A DNA stretch of 64,000 nucleotides. Origin: JBMDXB01 sp048594885. GTDB taxonomy: Bacteria > Acidobacteriota > Vicinamibacteria > Vicinamibacterales > 2-12-FULL-66-21. Shown here one piece after another: positions 52,430 to 64,000 of the stretch (position 1 is its first letter; every line of letters starts with the position of its first letter). The stretch is from the NCBI GenBank assembly GCA_048594885.1, contig JBMDXB010000153.1, forward strand, positions 1 to 64,000, given 5' to 3'. The notes beneath the pieces were generated by a model that made no database searches, had not been told where the DNA came from, and saw only the letters and a list, made by a program, of their open reading frames with translations. Both the position numbers and the translations under genes were made by a program.

Positions 52430-54025
52430 TTACCGCATCCCGAACACCGAGGCCTCGCCCCACCCGTCGTCGAAGTCACCGAGGTGGGGCAGGCCGAACT
52501 GCTCTCTGAGCGTCTGCACGATCGCGCCGTACTCCTCCGCTGCATAGCCGCCGGCGTGCACGATCACGTACTCCACGCCGTCCGCCCTCAACCGCGCGAG
52601 CGGCCCGAGCGCAGGGAATTCCTCCATCATCCCGCGGCGATCGACGTACGACGGCGGGTGATAGCCGCTGTAGCCGTTGACGATCGGCATCCAGTGGAAC
52701 GTCGACATGTAGATGTAGCGCGGGTCGAAGGCCAATTTCATCGGGAACTCGGCGACAACGCCACGAGGCTGCCGGGCGAGCCAGGCGTAAAGCGGCGGTG
52801 GATCGTTGTGGAACGGCTCGAGCCGCAGCGGAGCCACCCAATACTCCAGCAACAGGACGCTCGCGAGCCCCGCCGCGAGCATTCTCCGCACGGCGGGCGT
52901 TGCGTGCGACGCGAGCGCGGCAAAACCATCCGCCGCGAGCACACCGAGAAACAGCAGGCAGAAGATCGCCGCCCGCGCCGGCGCGCGCAGGCCTTGAAAG
53001 ACAGACACGTGCTCGTAGAGCAACGGGTACAGCGGTCCGTTCGTGCCAAGTGACAATAAGAACGCGACGACGAGCGCGATGAGATACGCGATCGTCGAGA
53101 CGCGCGGCGGCACGAGCAGCAGGCCGATGAGCCCGAGGAGTAGCGGCACGACGCCCGGAAACAGCCGCCGTTCCGACGGCGCACGGTGTCGCGAGCCGTA
53201 GACGACGTTGTTGTCGGTAGCGGAGAGATAGTTGATGGGCTTCGCGCTGTAGGTGTGCACTTCCGCTTCGCTGCGCGCGCCCACACGCCTCGAAGCATCG
53301 CCGTACGGCGCCGCGTACGCCCACGTGACGGCCGCGGCACACAGCACACCGGCGGTCATGGATCGCAACGTGAGCAACTGCTCTCGACGCGGAATCGCGA
53401 TGAGCTGCAGCCCCCCCACGACGACGAGCAACAACGCGAGGAACATCGCGTAGTAGATGCTCGACAGCAACTGCAGCGCGAGGAACACGCCTGTCAGGAC
53501 GCCGAACTTCACCGCGCGCGTGTCGATGGTGCGCTGCAAGGCCCAGAAGGCCCACGGCGACCAGACGGCCCACTGCAGCTCGAGATGCATGTAGTGCTCG
53601 AACCGGTACGGCGCGAAGGCAAACACGATCCCGGCGAGGATGCCGCCTGCCGTGCTGCCGGAAAGGTGCCGCGCGAGCACGAACATGCCGGCGCCGGACG
53701 CGGCGATCGCTCCGAGCAACAGCAGGTTGTGCACCAGCACCGGCGGCAACCCGATGCCGAGCAGCGGCAACGCGGTCGCCCCTTCAATCAGCATCGCGTC
53801 GGAGAAGGCGAGGACCTGACGCTCGGGAAAGAACTGATTGCCGTTGAAGAGATCCGACGGCGACGTCGTCAGCGCATGGTGAATCCAGCGGATGCGCCAC
53901 AGGTTGAAGTAGACGTCGTGATGCGGCGCCGCGTGCGTGGCGAGCACGCGCGGCTGCGGCCAGGTCATGACCGCCGTCAGCGCGGCGAAGAGCGCGCTAA
54001 CGCCGATCGCGCGGGCGGAACGCAT
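52430..54025 (-). CDS. Polytopic membrane protein, GT-C/YfhO-like
   Basis: This 531-aa protein has about ten hydrophobic helices. The first periplasmic loop (HHDVYFNLWRIRWIHHAL) has acidic and His residues as in GT-C glycosyltransferases; AFAPYRFEHYMHLELQWAVW follows. The C-terminal 100 residues are soluble and end with VEYVIVHAGGYAAEEYG. It may glycosylate lipids or polymers with polyprenyl donors. It overlaps the upstream DUF6786-like gene by 29 nt. Family assignment is tentative. Confidence 0.65.
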   Translation of the reverse strand: MRSARAIGVSALFAALTAVMTWPQPRVLATHAAPHHDVYFNLWRIRWIHHALTTSPSDLFNGNQFFPERQVLAFSDAMLIEGATALPLLGIGLPPVLVHNLLLLGAIAASGAGMFVLARHLSGSTAGGILAGIVFAFAPYRFEHYMHLELQWAVWSPWAFWALQRTIDTRAVKFGVLTGVFLALQLLSSIYYAMFLALLLVVVGGLQLIAIPRREQLLTLRSMTAGVLCAAAVTWAYAAPYGDASRRVGARSEAEVHTYSAKPINYLSATDNNVVYGSRHRAPSERRLFPGVVPLLLGLIGLLLVPPRVSTIAYLIALVVAFLLSLGTNGPLYPLLYEHVSVFQGLRAPARAAIFCLLFLGVLAADGFAALASHATPAVRRMLAAGLASVLLLEYWVAPLRLEPFHNDPPPLYAWLARQPRGVVAEFPMKLAFDPRYIYMSTFHWMPIVNGYSGYHPPSYVDRRGMMEEFPALGPLARLRADGVEYVIVHAGGYAAEEYGAIVQTLREQFGLPHLGDFDDGWGEASVFGMR

Positions 54026-55250
54026 CTTTCACTTCTGCGATGCCAACCCTCAGTGTCGCGCGCGCGATGCGATCGAGGTCTGCTTCCGGCCCGACGACGT
54101 GAAACGTGCGATGGACGTGCGTGTACGTCTCGCCCGGGGCGAGGGTGAGCGCCGGTGACGACGTTTCGAGCTCGTAGAAGGGGCCGAGCGGCGGCTTGCC
54201 CGGCGCGGCTGGACCGTCGTTGTAGCTGTTGACGACGTCGCCGCCGTACGGCTCGCGCTGAATCTCCCACATCGAATTGACATATGGCCGCGCGCCCGGC
54301 GGACGCGTGTACTGGACGAGCGTCAGCACGCGCCCGGCGGCATCGTAGCTTCCCGCGAGCGGCAGCGCTCGCGAGGGCGAGAGGCCGATCTTGCTGCGAA
54401 ACTGGCCGTCGCCGCGAAAGTAGACGATCGAGTCCTTCACGATCAGCCGGTCGGCCGGAACTTTACCGAAATACCCGTCGTTCACCGCGGGTCCCAGCTT
54501 CGACTCCGGCCCCTGCGCGATCGGCAGCGCAACCGTCGTGTCGGGCGATGGATTGAACATGCCGAGGATCCAGACTGACACGAGCCCCGACTTCGCCTGC
54601 CAGGCGGCCTTGCCGGCGTTCGTTACCACGTTGGCCGACTCGAACGCAACGATGCGCACGCCGGCCGGCGGGGCGACGCCGAGATGCCGCGCGGCGTCCT
54701 TGTCGTCGAGCAGCCGTACCGTCCGATCGACGTCGATCTCGAACCACGTCTTCGAGTAGTTCGTCAGCGCGATGCGCTTGCGGAACCGCACGGCAGACGA
54801 CGACTTCTCGGCGACATCCCACGCACCCCAGTCGATCGCTTCCGGCACCTGCCAGTGATCGAGATCGAAGGGATCGCCCGGCTTGAAGTAGAGCGCGTAC
54901 TGACCGCCCTCGGGCCCGAGCCAGAAGCGATCCTCGCCGCCAAACACGTTCATGTGCGGCTGGCGTTTGCCCGATCGAACCGCCGCCCAGCCAATCCAGC
55001 CGAAGCTCGGCGCGTTGGGGCCGCCAGTCGTGCTCGTCATCACGCGTCCCTGATACGCCGGTGAGACGGCGACCTGCGCGCCGCCGGCGCTGCCCAGCAG
55101 GACGACGTCGCCGTGCTGCCGCAGTTGCGCGACGTCCGATTCGAACGTGGCGGCGGGCGGTTGCGCCGCCGGAACTGCGGTGCGTGCGTAGGCGCCCGCA
55201 CACAGCACTACGAGCGCGACGGCGAGGAACGACAGCGGCTTCCTGAGCAT
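53997..55250 (-). CDS. Secreted DUF6786-like protein
   Basis: This 417-aa protein has a good signal peptide from MLRKPLSFLAVALVVLCAGAYA. The mature part starts TFESDVAQLRQHGDVVLLGS and contains NVFGGEDRFWLGPEGGQYAL, resembling DUF6786 and galactose-mutarotase-like beta-sandwich proteins. No catalytic pair is assigned. In-frame ATGs at 55265 and 55283 would add a few residues; 55250 is chosen because the signal peptide begins there. Confidence 0.7.
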   Translation of the reverse strand: MLRKPLSFLAVALVVLCAGAYARTAVPAAQPPAATFESDVAQLRQHGDVVLLGSAGGAQVAVSPAYQGRVMTSTTGGPNAPSFGWIGWAAVRSGKRQPHMNVFGGEDRFWLGPEGGQYALYFKPGDPFDLDHWQVPEAIDWGAWDVAEKSSSAVRFRKRIALTNYSKTWFEIDVDRTVRLLDDKDAARHLGVAPPAGVRIVAFESANVVTNAGKAAWQAKSGLVSVWILGMFNPSPDTTVALPIAQGPESKLGPAVNDGYFGKVPADRLIVKDSIVYFRGDGQFRSKIGLSPSRALPLAGSYDAAGRVLTLVQYTRPPGARPYVNSMWEIQREPYGGDVVNSYNDGPAAPGKPPLGPFYELETSSPALTLAPGETYTHVHRTFHVVGPEADLDRIARATLRVGIAEVKDAFRPRDRR

Positions 55251-55346
55251 GGCGCCGATTATCATCCCGATCGCCGGCCTCATCAACGCTGGCACGCGGA
55301 CGCGTGTCGTGCTACCTTCGGCGCGACTCTCCCCGGAGGCGTGCGC

Positions 55347-56645
55347 ATGGACCGACGAACGTTTCTCTCCATGGCCCTGGCGACTCCCGCCCTCACCAGT
55401 GTCGCCACCGCGATGACACAGCGCGGAGCGACGAAAAAGCCCAGCGCCCCAGCACAGCCGGCGCCAAAACCCACGGTTGCGTGGACGCAGTGGGGCGGAC
55501 CGCACCGCAATTTCAAGACCGACGCCGCCGGCATCAAGGACACGTGGCCGTCGGCCGGGCCGCGTGTCGCGTGGAAACGCACGCTGGGGGAGGGCTACTC
55601 GTCTCCGATCGTCGAGCAGAACGTGCTCTACACGATGTACGGAAAGCCGCGCCAGGAGATCGTGCTCGCCGCGAACGCCGAAACGGGGCAGACGCTCTGG
55701 GAGCAGGCAATGCCGATGACATTCCAGAGCGATGCGCCGGAAATGGGCAACGGACCCTACTCGACGCCCCTGCTCGTCGGCGATCGGTTGTTCACGACCG
55801 GCGTCGCCGGCCGGTTGCAGTGCCTCGACAAGAAGACGGGGAAGGTGCTCTGGACGCAGGAACTCTGGACGAACCTCGGCGGATCGCGACTCATGTACGG
55901 TTATGCCTCGAGTCCGATCGCCTTTCGCGAGACGGTGATCGTCCCCGTCGGCGGCCGCGGCAAGGCCGTGATGGCGTTCCGGCAATCGGACGGGAACGTC
56001 GCGTGGTCGAAGCACGATCTCGGCAACGTCTATTCGTCGCCCCTCCTCATCGACGTCGGCGGCCTGGAGCAGTTGGCCGTGCTGCTCGACGGATCGCTCG
56101 TCGGCGTCAACCCGCACAACGGCGACCTGCAGTGGCAGGTCCCGTTCAAAGCGGACTTCTCAATCGCGGTCGCGACGCCGGTATGGGATCGCGACAACCT
56201 GCTGTTCGTGTCGTCCGAGTACGGCGGCGGAGCGAAGGTCGTCGAGCTGACGCGCGATGGCATGCAGACGCGCGCCAGGGAACTGTGGAGCACGCCGCGG
56301 CTGCGGCTGCACCACGGCAACGCGATCCGCATCGGCGACGCGATCTACTTCTCGAGCGGCGGCAAGGGCAGCCAGGCCATCCTGAGCGCGGTCGACGTCC
56401 GGAGCGGCAACATCCTCTGGCAGGAGCGCAGCATCGAGAAGGCGACGTTCGTGTGGGCGGACGGAAAGCTGGTCACGCTCGACCAGGCCGGCACGCTGAT
56501 GATCGCGCATCCTTCACCGAAGGGCTTCAAAATATCTGCGAGTGCGCCACTGCTGACACGGCTCGCATGGACGCCGCCGACGCTGGTCGGCACGCGCCTC
56601 TACATCCGCGACAGGCGCGAGTTGATGGCTGTCGACCTGTCGTGA
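55347..56645 (+). CDS. Tat-type exported PQQ-like beta-propeller protein
   Basis: This 432-aa protein starts MDRRTFLSMALATPALTSVA, a twin-arginine-like signal. It then has PQQ-type propeller blades, for example VLAANAETGQTLWEQAM, LQCLDKKTGKVLWTQEL, and LSAVDVRSGNILWQERS, each with the GxxLW pattern. No quinoprotein cofactor residues are evident, so it may be a BamB-like scaffold or a non-enzymatic propeller. GGAGG Shine-Dalgarno before ATG 55347. Confidence 0.85.
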   Translation: MDRRTFLSMALATPALTSVATAMTQRGATKKPSAPAQPAPKPTVAWTQWGGPHRNFKTDAAGIKDTWPSAGPRVAWKRTLGEGYSSPIVEQNVLYTMYGKPRQEIVLAANAETGQTLWEQAMPMTFQSDAPEMGNGPYSTPLLVGDRLFTTGVAGRLQCLDKKTGKVLWTQELWTNLGGSRLMYGYASSPIAFRETVIVPVGGRGKAVMAFRQSDGNVAWSKHDLGNVYSSPLLIDVGGLEQLAVLLDGSLVGVNPHNGDLQWQVPFKADFSIAVATPVWDRDNLLFVSSEYGGGAKVVELTRDGMQTRARELWSTPRLRLHHGNAIRIGDAIYFSSGGKGSQAILSAVDVRSGNILWQERSIEKATFVWADGKLVTLDQAGTLMIAHPSPKGFKISASAPLLTRLAWTPPTLVGTRLYIRDRRELMAVDLS

Positions 56646-56725
56646 TCCGATGAGATGACACACTCGGCGTCCTGGAAGACGGGCTGGAAGCGATCCTGCA
56701 TCTGCCCGCCGCCGGAGGCGTGTCA

Positions 56726-57217
56726 ATGAAGAGCACCGCGCGGTTCATCGATCATCCGATCCATCCGATGTTGATTCCGTACCCGTTCGCGTTCCTCTCG
56801 GGCGCGGCGGCGTTCGACATGGCATCTGCCGCCCGGGGAAGCGACAGCCTCGGCCAGACCGCCGCGCATCTGCGCGCGGCCGGCATCGCCTCGGCGCTGG
56901 CCGCGGCCGTGCCGGGCCTCATCGACTACCTGACGACCGTGCCGTCCGGGAAACCGCGGAACACGGCGACGAAACACATGCTGTCGAATCTCAGCGCGCT
57001 CGCCTGCTTCGCCGGCGCGGCATGGACGCACCGCAACGGCCGCGTGAATGCCGGCACGATCGCCCTGGAGACCGTGGGCACCGCGCTGCTGGCGGTCGGG
57101 GGCTGGCTCGGCGGCACGTTGTCGTACCGTCATCAGATCGGCGTCACTCCCGAGCAGCCGCGCGTCCCTGAGATCGAGCCGGCGTCCGAGACGCCGCTCG
57201 TGCCTCACACCGCCTGA
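56726..57217 (+). CDS. DUF2231 family membrane protein
   Basis: This 163-aa protein opens with the family signature FIDHPIHPMLIPYPFAFLSGA and has about four helices, with GIASALAAAVPGLIDYLT for helix two. Function is unknown; the family is often linked to redox or haem proteins. The Shine-Dalgarno GGAGG supports ATG 56726 over the GTG six bases upstream. Confidence 0.85.
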   Translation: MKSTARFIDHPIHPMLIPYPFAFLSGAAAFDMASAARGSDSLGQTAAHLRAAGIASALAAAVPGLIDYLTTVPSGKPRNTATKHMLSNLSALACFAGAAWTHRNGRVNAGTIALETVGTALLAVGGWLGGTLSYRHQIGVTPEQPRVPEIEPASETPLVPHTA

Positions 57218-57298
57218 CCCCAGCCCGTCGAATTGCTTGGACTTCTGCTGTACAGGGCGACTACACTCGCAGGCACTAACTTTTGACATGGAAGGCCA

Positions 57299-58837
57299 TT
57301 GCCGACGATCCATCTGATCAACCCCAGCCACGTCTCCTTCGGAGTCGCCGTCATCACGCCTCGCTGGCTCTACGTCCTGGCCGCAGCAACGGGTACGGAG
57401 TGGGGCGATCCCTCGATCGTCGACGAGACGCTCGAGCCGATGGACCTGTCGATCATCCAGCGCGGCGACGTCGTCGGCATCGGCATCCACACGGGGAATG
57501 CCATCCGCGGCTACGAGATCGGCCGGCTGGCGCGCGAACGCGGCGCATGGGTCGTCTTCGGCGGCATCCACGCGACGCTGTTTCCGGACGAAGCGTACGA
57601 GCACGGCGGCGCTCACACAGTCGTCAAGGGCGACGGTGACGTCATCTGGGCGACAGTCGTTGCCGACTGCCTGGCCGGCCGCCCGCAGCACATGTACGAC
57701 GGCGGCCGCGTCAGCGGTGACGACTTCGTCTCGGCGCGGTGGGACCTCCTCCCGCAGGGGCGGTACATGTGGGCATCGGTGCAGACGGTGCGCGGGTGCG
57801 CGAAGCACTGCTCGTTCTGCTCAGTGTGGCGCACAGATGGGCAGAAGCCCCGGCAGCGCGCAGTCGACCGCGTTGTCCGCGAAGTCGTCGAGCTTCGGCG
57901 GATCGGCTTCCGCTTCATCGCGCTCGCCGACGACAATTTCTATCCCGTGACGTTCGAGGATCTCGCGCAGGCACGGCGGCGATCGGATCCAACGCGGCTG
58001 CGCGAGCTCGAGGCGCTGCGGCAGGAGCGATTCGACCTGATGGCGGAGCTCGCGCGCCTGCCCAAGGATCTGGTGTTCTACACGCAGATCACGATGGAGG
58101 CCGCCGAAGATCCGAAGTTCCTCCAGGCGATGCACGACGCGCGAATCCTTGGCGCGCTGGTCGGCGTCGAATCGGTCACGCAGGAAGGGCTGAAGGACAT
58201 CTACAAGGGATTCAACCTTTCCGGTGACGCGCTCGCGGCCAGGTTGCGCGCGTTCCGGCAGCACGGCGTGCACGTGCTCGGGTCGTTCATCTTCGGCCTG
58301 CCAAGCGATCGGCCGGACACGTTCGACGCGACCGTAGCACTGGCCGAGCGATCCGATCTCACGTTCGCCCAGTTCGTGCTGCTCACGCCATTCCCAGGAA
58401 CCATCGATTTCGACAAATGGGCTGCGGAGATCGGCCGCGAAGCACCCGCGGTCGACGGCGTGCCGATCACGCGTCACTGGCTGATTCCACAGCACCGCCG
58501 GCCCAAGCTGTACGCGCCGCATCCGTCGATGTCGCACGAGGAGATTCGTCTCGGAACGCAGCGGGCGTGGGATCGCTTCTACAGCCTCAGCCGCATCTGG
58601 CAGCGGTCGCGTGTCGTCAAGTCGCTCAAGGCGCGGCTGGCCTTCGTGCTCATCTCGAAGCTGTACCGGCAGATGTACGCCAACACCGGCATCGCCACCG
58701 ACAGCGCGCGCGTGGCGCGCTCGGCACGATGGGCGAGATACGTCGGCAAAGCGTGCCGCGGCCTGTTCCTCGGCCGGCCAATGCCGGACCTCGCCATGCC
58801 GGCGCCGCTCACCGCCGAGTGCGAACGCGCGTCCTGA
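57299..58837 (+). CDS. B12-binding-domain radical SAM protein
   Basis: This 512-aa protein has an N-terminal cobalamin-binding-like domain (IGIHTGNAIRGYEIGRLAR, VVFGGIHATLFPDEA) and a radical SAM domain with the CX3CX2C motif in VRGCAKHCSFCSVWR (about residue 165). IFGLPSDRPDTFDATVAL is typical of class B methyltransferase or related enzymes. The C-terminal region has basic helices. Substrate unknown. TTG start at 57299, with GAAGG as Shine-Dalgarno. Confidence 0.85.
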   Translation: MPTIHLINPSHVSFGVAVITPRWLYVLAAATGTEWGDPSIVDETLEPMDLSIIQRGDVVGIGIHTGNAIRGYEIGRLARERGAWVVFGGIHATLFPDEAYEHGGAHTVVKGDGDVIWATVVADCLAGRPQHMYDGGRVSGDDFVSARWDLLPQGRYMWASVQTVRGCAKHCSFCSVWRTDGQKPRQRAVDRVVREVVELRRIGFRFIALADDNFYPVTFEDLAQARRRSDPTRLRELEALRQERFDLMAELARLPKDLVFYTQITMEAAEDPKFLQAMHDARILGALVGVESVTQEGLKDIYKGFNLSGDALAARLRAFRQHGVHVLGSFIFGLPSDRPDTFDATVALAERSDLTFAQFVLLTPFPGTIDFDKWAAEIGREAPAVDGVPITRHWLIPQHRRPKLYAPHPSMSHEEIRLGTQRAWDRFYSLSRIWQRSRVVKSLKARLAFVLISKLYRQMYANTGIATDSARVARSARWARYVGKACRGLFLGRPMPDLAMPAPLTAECERAS

Positions 58838-58861
58838 CTGGACGTCGCGCTCGGCGGGCGA

Positions 58862-59827
58862 TCAGCGCGCGCCGGCGAGCGTCGGGTAGGTGAGGGGCGG
58901 CAGCGTCGATTCGATGGCCGCGCGCTGCGGCGCCAGCCACGGCGGCAGCACCAGCGATTCGCCAAGATGCGCGGGATCTTCGTCGACGCTGAATCCTGGT
59001 CCATCCGTCGCCAGCTCGAACAGCACGCCACCCGGCTCGAGGAAGTACACCGACCTGAACCAGAACCGATCGATGATCGGCGTCGGCCGCCGTCCGGCGC
59101 GATCGATCCGCTCGCGCATCTCGATCTGGTGACCGTCGTCGTCGACGCGCCAGGCGAGGTGATGAATGCTCCCGACACCCCACGCGCCGCGCCGCCATTC
59201 CGGCACCTCCTGCACGTCGACGTATTGTCCCGACCCTCCGCCGGCGACGCCGTAGCGCCGCCAGCCGTGCTCGTCCGCGACGTGTGAGAAGCCGAGAACG
59301 TCGATCAGAAAGTTGACCGTGAGATCGGCGTCGCGCTCCCGCAACCGTGCGCCTTCGAGACCGCGGATTTGCCGCTCGACGGGGATCGGACTGCCGTCCC
59401 ACGGCTCGAAAAGACGCTCGGCGGCGTCCGCGCGCTCGATGAGCGCGACGCGCAGCCCGTGGGGATCCACGATCGGCAGCGCGCGATCGCCGAACCGTTG
59501 CTCCATCGGCTGCATCGTCACGCCGTAGCGGCGAAGGCGGTCGTGCCAGTAGTCGAGCGCGCCCGGCATCACCGTCAGCGACACTTCGGTGCTGAGACCG
59601 TGACCCTCGCGCGACGGCGAGCGCTGGGTCCACGGAAAGAAGGTGAGATCGGTGCCCGGGTGTCCGACCGCGTCCGCGTAGAACAAGTGGTACGTGCCGG
59701 GATCGTCCTGGTTGACGCTCTTCTTCACCAGCCGCATCCCGAGCATGCCGGCGTAGAAGTCGAGATTCTCCTGCGCGGGACCGGAAATGGCGGTCACATG
59801 GTGCAGCCCGCGAACATGAGGCGTCAT
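58862..59827 (-). CDS. VOC family ring-cleaving dioxygenase
   Basis: This 321-aa protein has two vicinal-oxygen-chelate modules. Metal ligands are visible as His in GLHHVTAISG (N-terminal), His in GSIHHLAWRV and Glu in GGVLFELATDGPGF, the 2-His-1-carboxylate set. It resembles the PcpA/LinE-related and YkcA-like ring-cleaving group. Substrate unknown. The start MTPHVRG at 59827 avoids an upstream basic extension. Confidence 0.88.
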   Translation of the reverse strand: MTPHVRGLHHVTAISGPAQENLDFYAGMLGMRLVKKSVNQDDPGTYHLFYADAVGHPGTDLTFFPWTQRSPSREGHGLSTEVSLTVMPGALDYWHDRLRRYGVTMQPMEQRFGDRALPIVDPHGLRVALIERADAAERLFEPWDGSPIPVERQIRGLEGARLRERDADLTVNFLIDVLGFSHVADEHGWRRYGVAGGGSGQYVDVQEVPEWRRGAWGVGSIHHLAWRVDDDGHQIEMRERIDRAGRRPTPIIDRFWFRSVYFLEPGGVLFELATDGPGFSVDEDPAHLGESLVLPPWLAPQRAAIESTLPPLTYPTLAGAR

Positions 59828-59878
59828 CGGCGTGCTACACTTTTGCACGAACCGGGCCCGACATCCCAAGGAGTCTGA

Positions 59879-60088
59879 ATGGCAAATCGCACGAAAGTGA
59901 CGCAGCAGAAGCGCGCGCGGGAGCGCGCGAAACAGGAGCGTCAGCAGGAAAAGACCCGCCGCCGTGAAGAGGCCAGGGTGCGCCGCGCCAACACTCCTCG
60001 GGTGGCCGGCGACGAGGATCCGGATATCGCCGGGATCGTTCCTGGACCGCAGCCGAGCCCCTGGGGCGACGACGAAGAGCAGGCCTGA
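59879..60088 (+). CDS. Small highly charged protein, unrecognised
   Basis: This 69-aa protein has a Lys/Arg-rich helical N-terminal half (RTKVTQQKRARERAKQERQQ and on to about residue 35) and an acidic proline-rich C-terminal half (GDEDPDIAGIVPGPQPSPWG). A canonical AAGGAG Shine-Dalgarno precedes ATG 59879. The bipolar charge suggests nucleic-acid or ribosome binding; function is unknown. Confidence 0.65.
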   Translation: MANRTKVTQQKRARERAKQERQQEKTRRREEARVRRANTPRVAGDEDPDIAGIVPGPQPSPWGDDEEQA

Positions 60089-60202
60089 TCAGACACACCT
60101 GGTAAAACCGTCCAGTCCGCGTGTGCCGCGCGGAATCCCACACGGTCACCGACATCTTTGTGCTTTTGCTGGATGCGCCGTCGCCGGCGAGCAACGGCGG
60201 AG

Positions 60203-60298
60203 GGTAGACAGCAGGGGGATCGCCAGGCAGCGCTGCGAGCTGCGGAGGGTGTTCCGGTCCGGAGGAGACCGGATCGACCTGGTTCCCTGCTGTCTACC
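60203..60298. other. 96-nt three-way-junction dyad, candidate structured RNA or cruciform
   Basis: The outer stem pairs GGTAGACAGCAGGG (60203-60216) with CCCTGCTGTCTACC (60285-60298); a second stem pairs CCAGG with CCTGG (60223-60227 with 60278-60282). Two inner hairpins follow: GCAGC/GCTGC with a 7-nt loop (60227-60243) and TCCGGTC/GACCGGA with a 7-nt loop (60253-60273). No coding gene covers it. It may be a small RNA or a folded repeat element. Confidence 0.55.
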
Positions 60299-60610
60299 GC
60301 CCGCGGCCCTTCGACGCGCTCAGCGCATTCTGAGCTCCGCCAAAGGACGGGGATCGAACTCTGAAAAAACGGTAAATAGAAGAGCAACAGCCGTGCCGCA
60401 GCGCGGAGGCAGAGAATTCCCAAGAAAACTGCCGATCCAACAGAGTCAGCAGTGCGACGGGCAGCCAATCAATTGGCCACCATCGGCCAACCAATTGGCC
60501 ACCAGCCTTCGCTCGGTGCTGGCGAAGGCTGCCCGCCGAAGCTTCCGCGAAGGCGGGTGCCTTCTGTCGGAAAGAGCTACGGCTGGCAAGCCCTCGGGTA
60601 GTCCGAATAC
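60299..60610. repeat. Repeat-rich spacer without a gene
   Basis: After the dyad come CAATTGGCCACCA twice (60470-60482 and 60492-60504), the hairpin AGCCTTCGC/GCGAAGGCT (60504-60530), the CCCGCC...GGCGGG dyad around the palindrome GAAGCTTC, and a CTTCGACGCGCTCAGCG word. These look like fragments of dispersed palindromic repeats. No gene is supported. Confidence 0.55.
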
Positions 60611-60630
60611 CGCTCAGTTCGAGAGCAGCG

Positions 60631-60780
60631 TCAGACGGTTCGACGGCCGCTCACCAGGCCGACCACGAACAGCACCAGCGCGATCACGAGCAGGACGTAG
60701 ATGAAGTTGCCCATCGTGTAGCCGCTGATGAGGCCGAGCAGCCACAGGACCAGCAAAATCACCGCAATCGTAAACAGCAT
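60631..60780 (-). CDS. lmo0937-type small membrane protein
   Basis: This 49-aa peptide is almost wholly two hydrophobic helices (IAVILLVLWLLGLISGYTMG and FIYVLLVIALVLFVVGLVSG) ending RRTV, matching the lmo0937 family. Role unknown. An AGGAGGG Shine-Dalgarno precedes ATG 60780. An in-frame extension upstream is rejected as non-homologous. Confidence 0.8.
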   Translation of the reverse strand: MLFTIAVILLVLWLLGLISGYTMGNFIYVLLVIALVLFVVGLVSGRRTV

Positions 60781-61000
60781 GTCGGTTCGCCCTCCTGCCA
60801 TCCCAATGAGCACACGGCGTGCCGTCCCGGCCTGTCCCGCAACCGCCTGAACCGGCCACGATCGGCCCAGTGTTGAGGTGTCCGTGGCCCAATGTGTGGC
60901 GCCCGTTTGCCCACTATTGAAGTTGTGTCTACCGCGTGCCCCGGCCGTTCGATTAGCATGGGCCGATTTTGTAATCACTGATCCCGTCACAAGGAGAACC

Positions 61001-64000
<3,000 letters not shown>

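Noticed and set aside
53997..56117. Longer start for the DUF6786-like gene
   Set aside because: The frame continues upstream to 56117 but the added residues lie antisense to the PQQ-like gene, are Arg-rich and would bury the signal peptide.

Overview
The window is GC-rich and most likely comes from an acidobacterium, plausibly of the Vicinamibacteria type. This placement is inferred from gene content: a PadR regulator coupled to a duplicated MacB/FtsX-type orphan permease (ADOP), many secreted 'carboxypeptidase regulatory-like' beta-sandwich proteins, a large M14 metallopeptidase, a sortilin/VPS10-like beta-propeller protein and a secreted DUF6786-like protein. No rRNA is present to confirm it.

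Layout. 1-7500: padR-ADOP pair with a TCTAGA operator, a DsbA-like thiol oxidoreductase, an AmmeMemoRadiSam-type radical SAM enzyme, a CoA-binding protein and rho behind a strong promoter. 7502-7963: a low-complexity spacer repeat and the tail of a broken TolB/WD40-like gene. 7967-21335 (minus strand): the most striking region, eight consecutive paralogous secreted multi-domain genes with 4-nt overlaps or gaps of at most 34 nt. They lie downstream of an M14 carboxypeptidase (21473-24538), with a 30-bp inverted repeat in the only sizeable gap. 24611-28962: a dispersed CheB/CheR/PAS/histidine-kinase module; the kinase is split by a 9-G homopolymer. 28985-35298: heat-shock/protein quality-control block, ftsH, clpB, a CbpA-type dnaJ and hspR, with a HAIR-like operator overlapping the hspR promoter. 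35318-45635: TerC-type membrane protein, a ninth paralog of the secreted family, sodium:solute symporter, P1 peptidase, hemH, then divergent NagX-like protein, MFS transporter, surE and two small genes.

45719-50870 looks like an old insertion zone. tRNA-Pro(CGG) is followed by a mobile-element protein whose C-terminus is a tyrosine-recombinase tail, a second ADOP permease with its own small secreted partner, a ParD antitoxin whose ParE toxin is truncated, and remnants of GrpB and a PadR-type regulator. 50870-64000: DoxX protein, a Myxococcus-type Cys-rich secreted protein, a polytopic membrane protein, DUF6786-like protein, a Tat-type PQQ-like propeller, DUF2231 protein, a B12-binding radical SAM protein, a VOC dioxygenase, a small basic protein, a repeat-rich spacer containing a 96-nt three-way-junction dyad, an lmo0937-type membrane peptide and the start of a VPS10/sortilin-like protein that runs off the window.

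The best candidate for an undescribed system is the eight-gene array at 7967-21335. It shows tandem duplication of two-gene units and a subfamily-specific cysteine pair. The rest is mostly recognisable, though the spacers carry several unrelated families of stuttering or palindromic repeats worth a genome-wide search.
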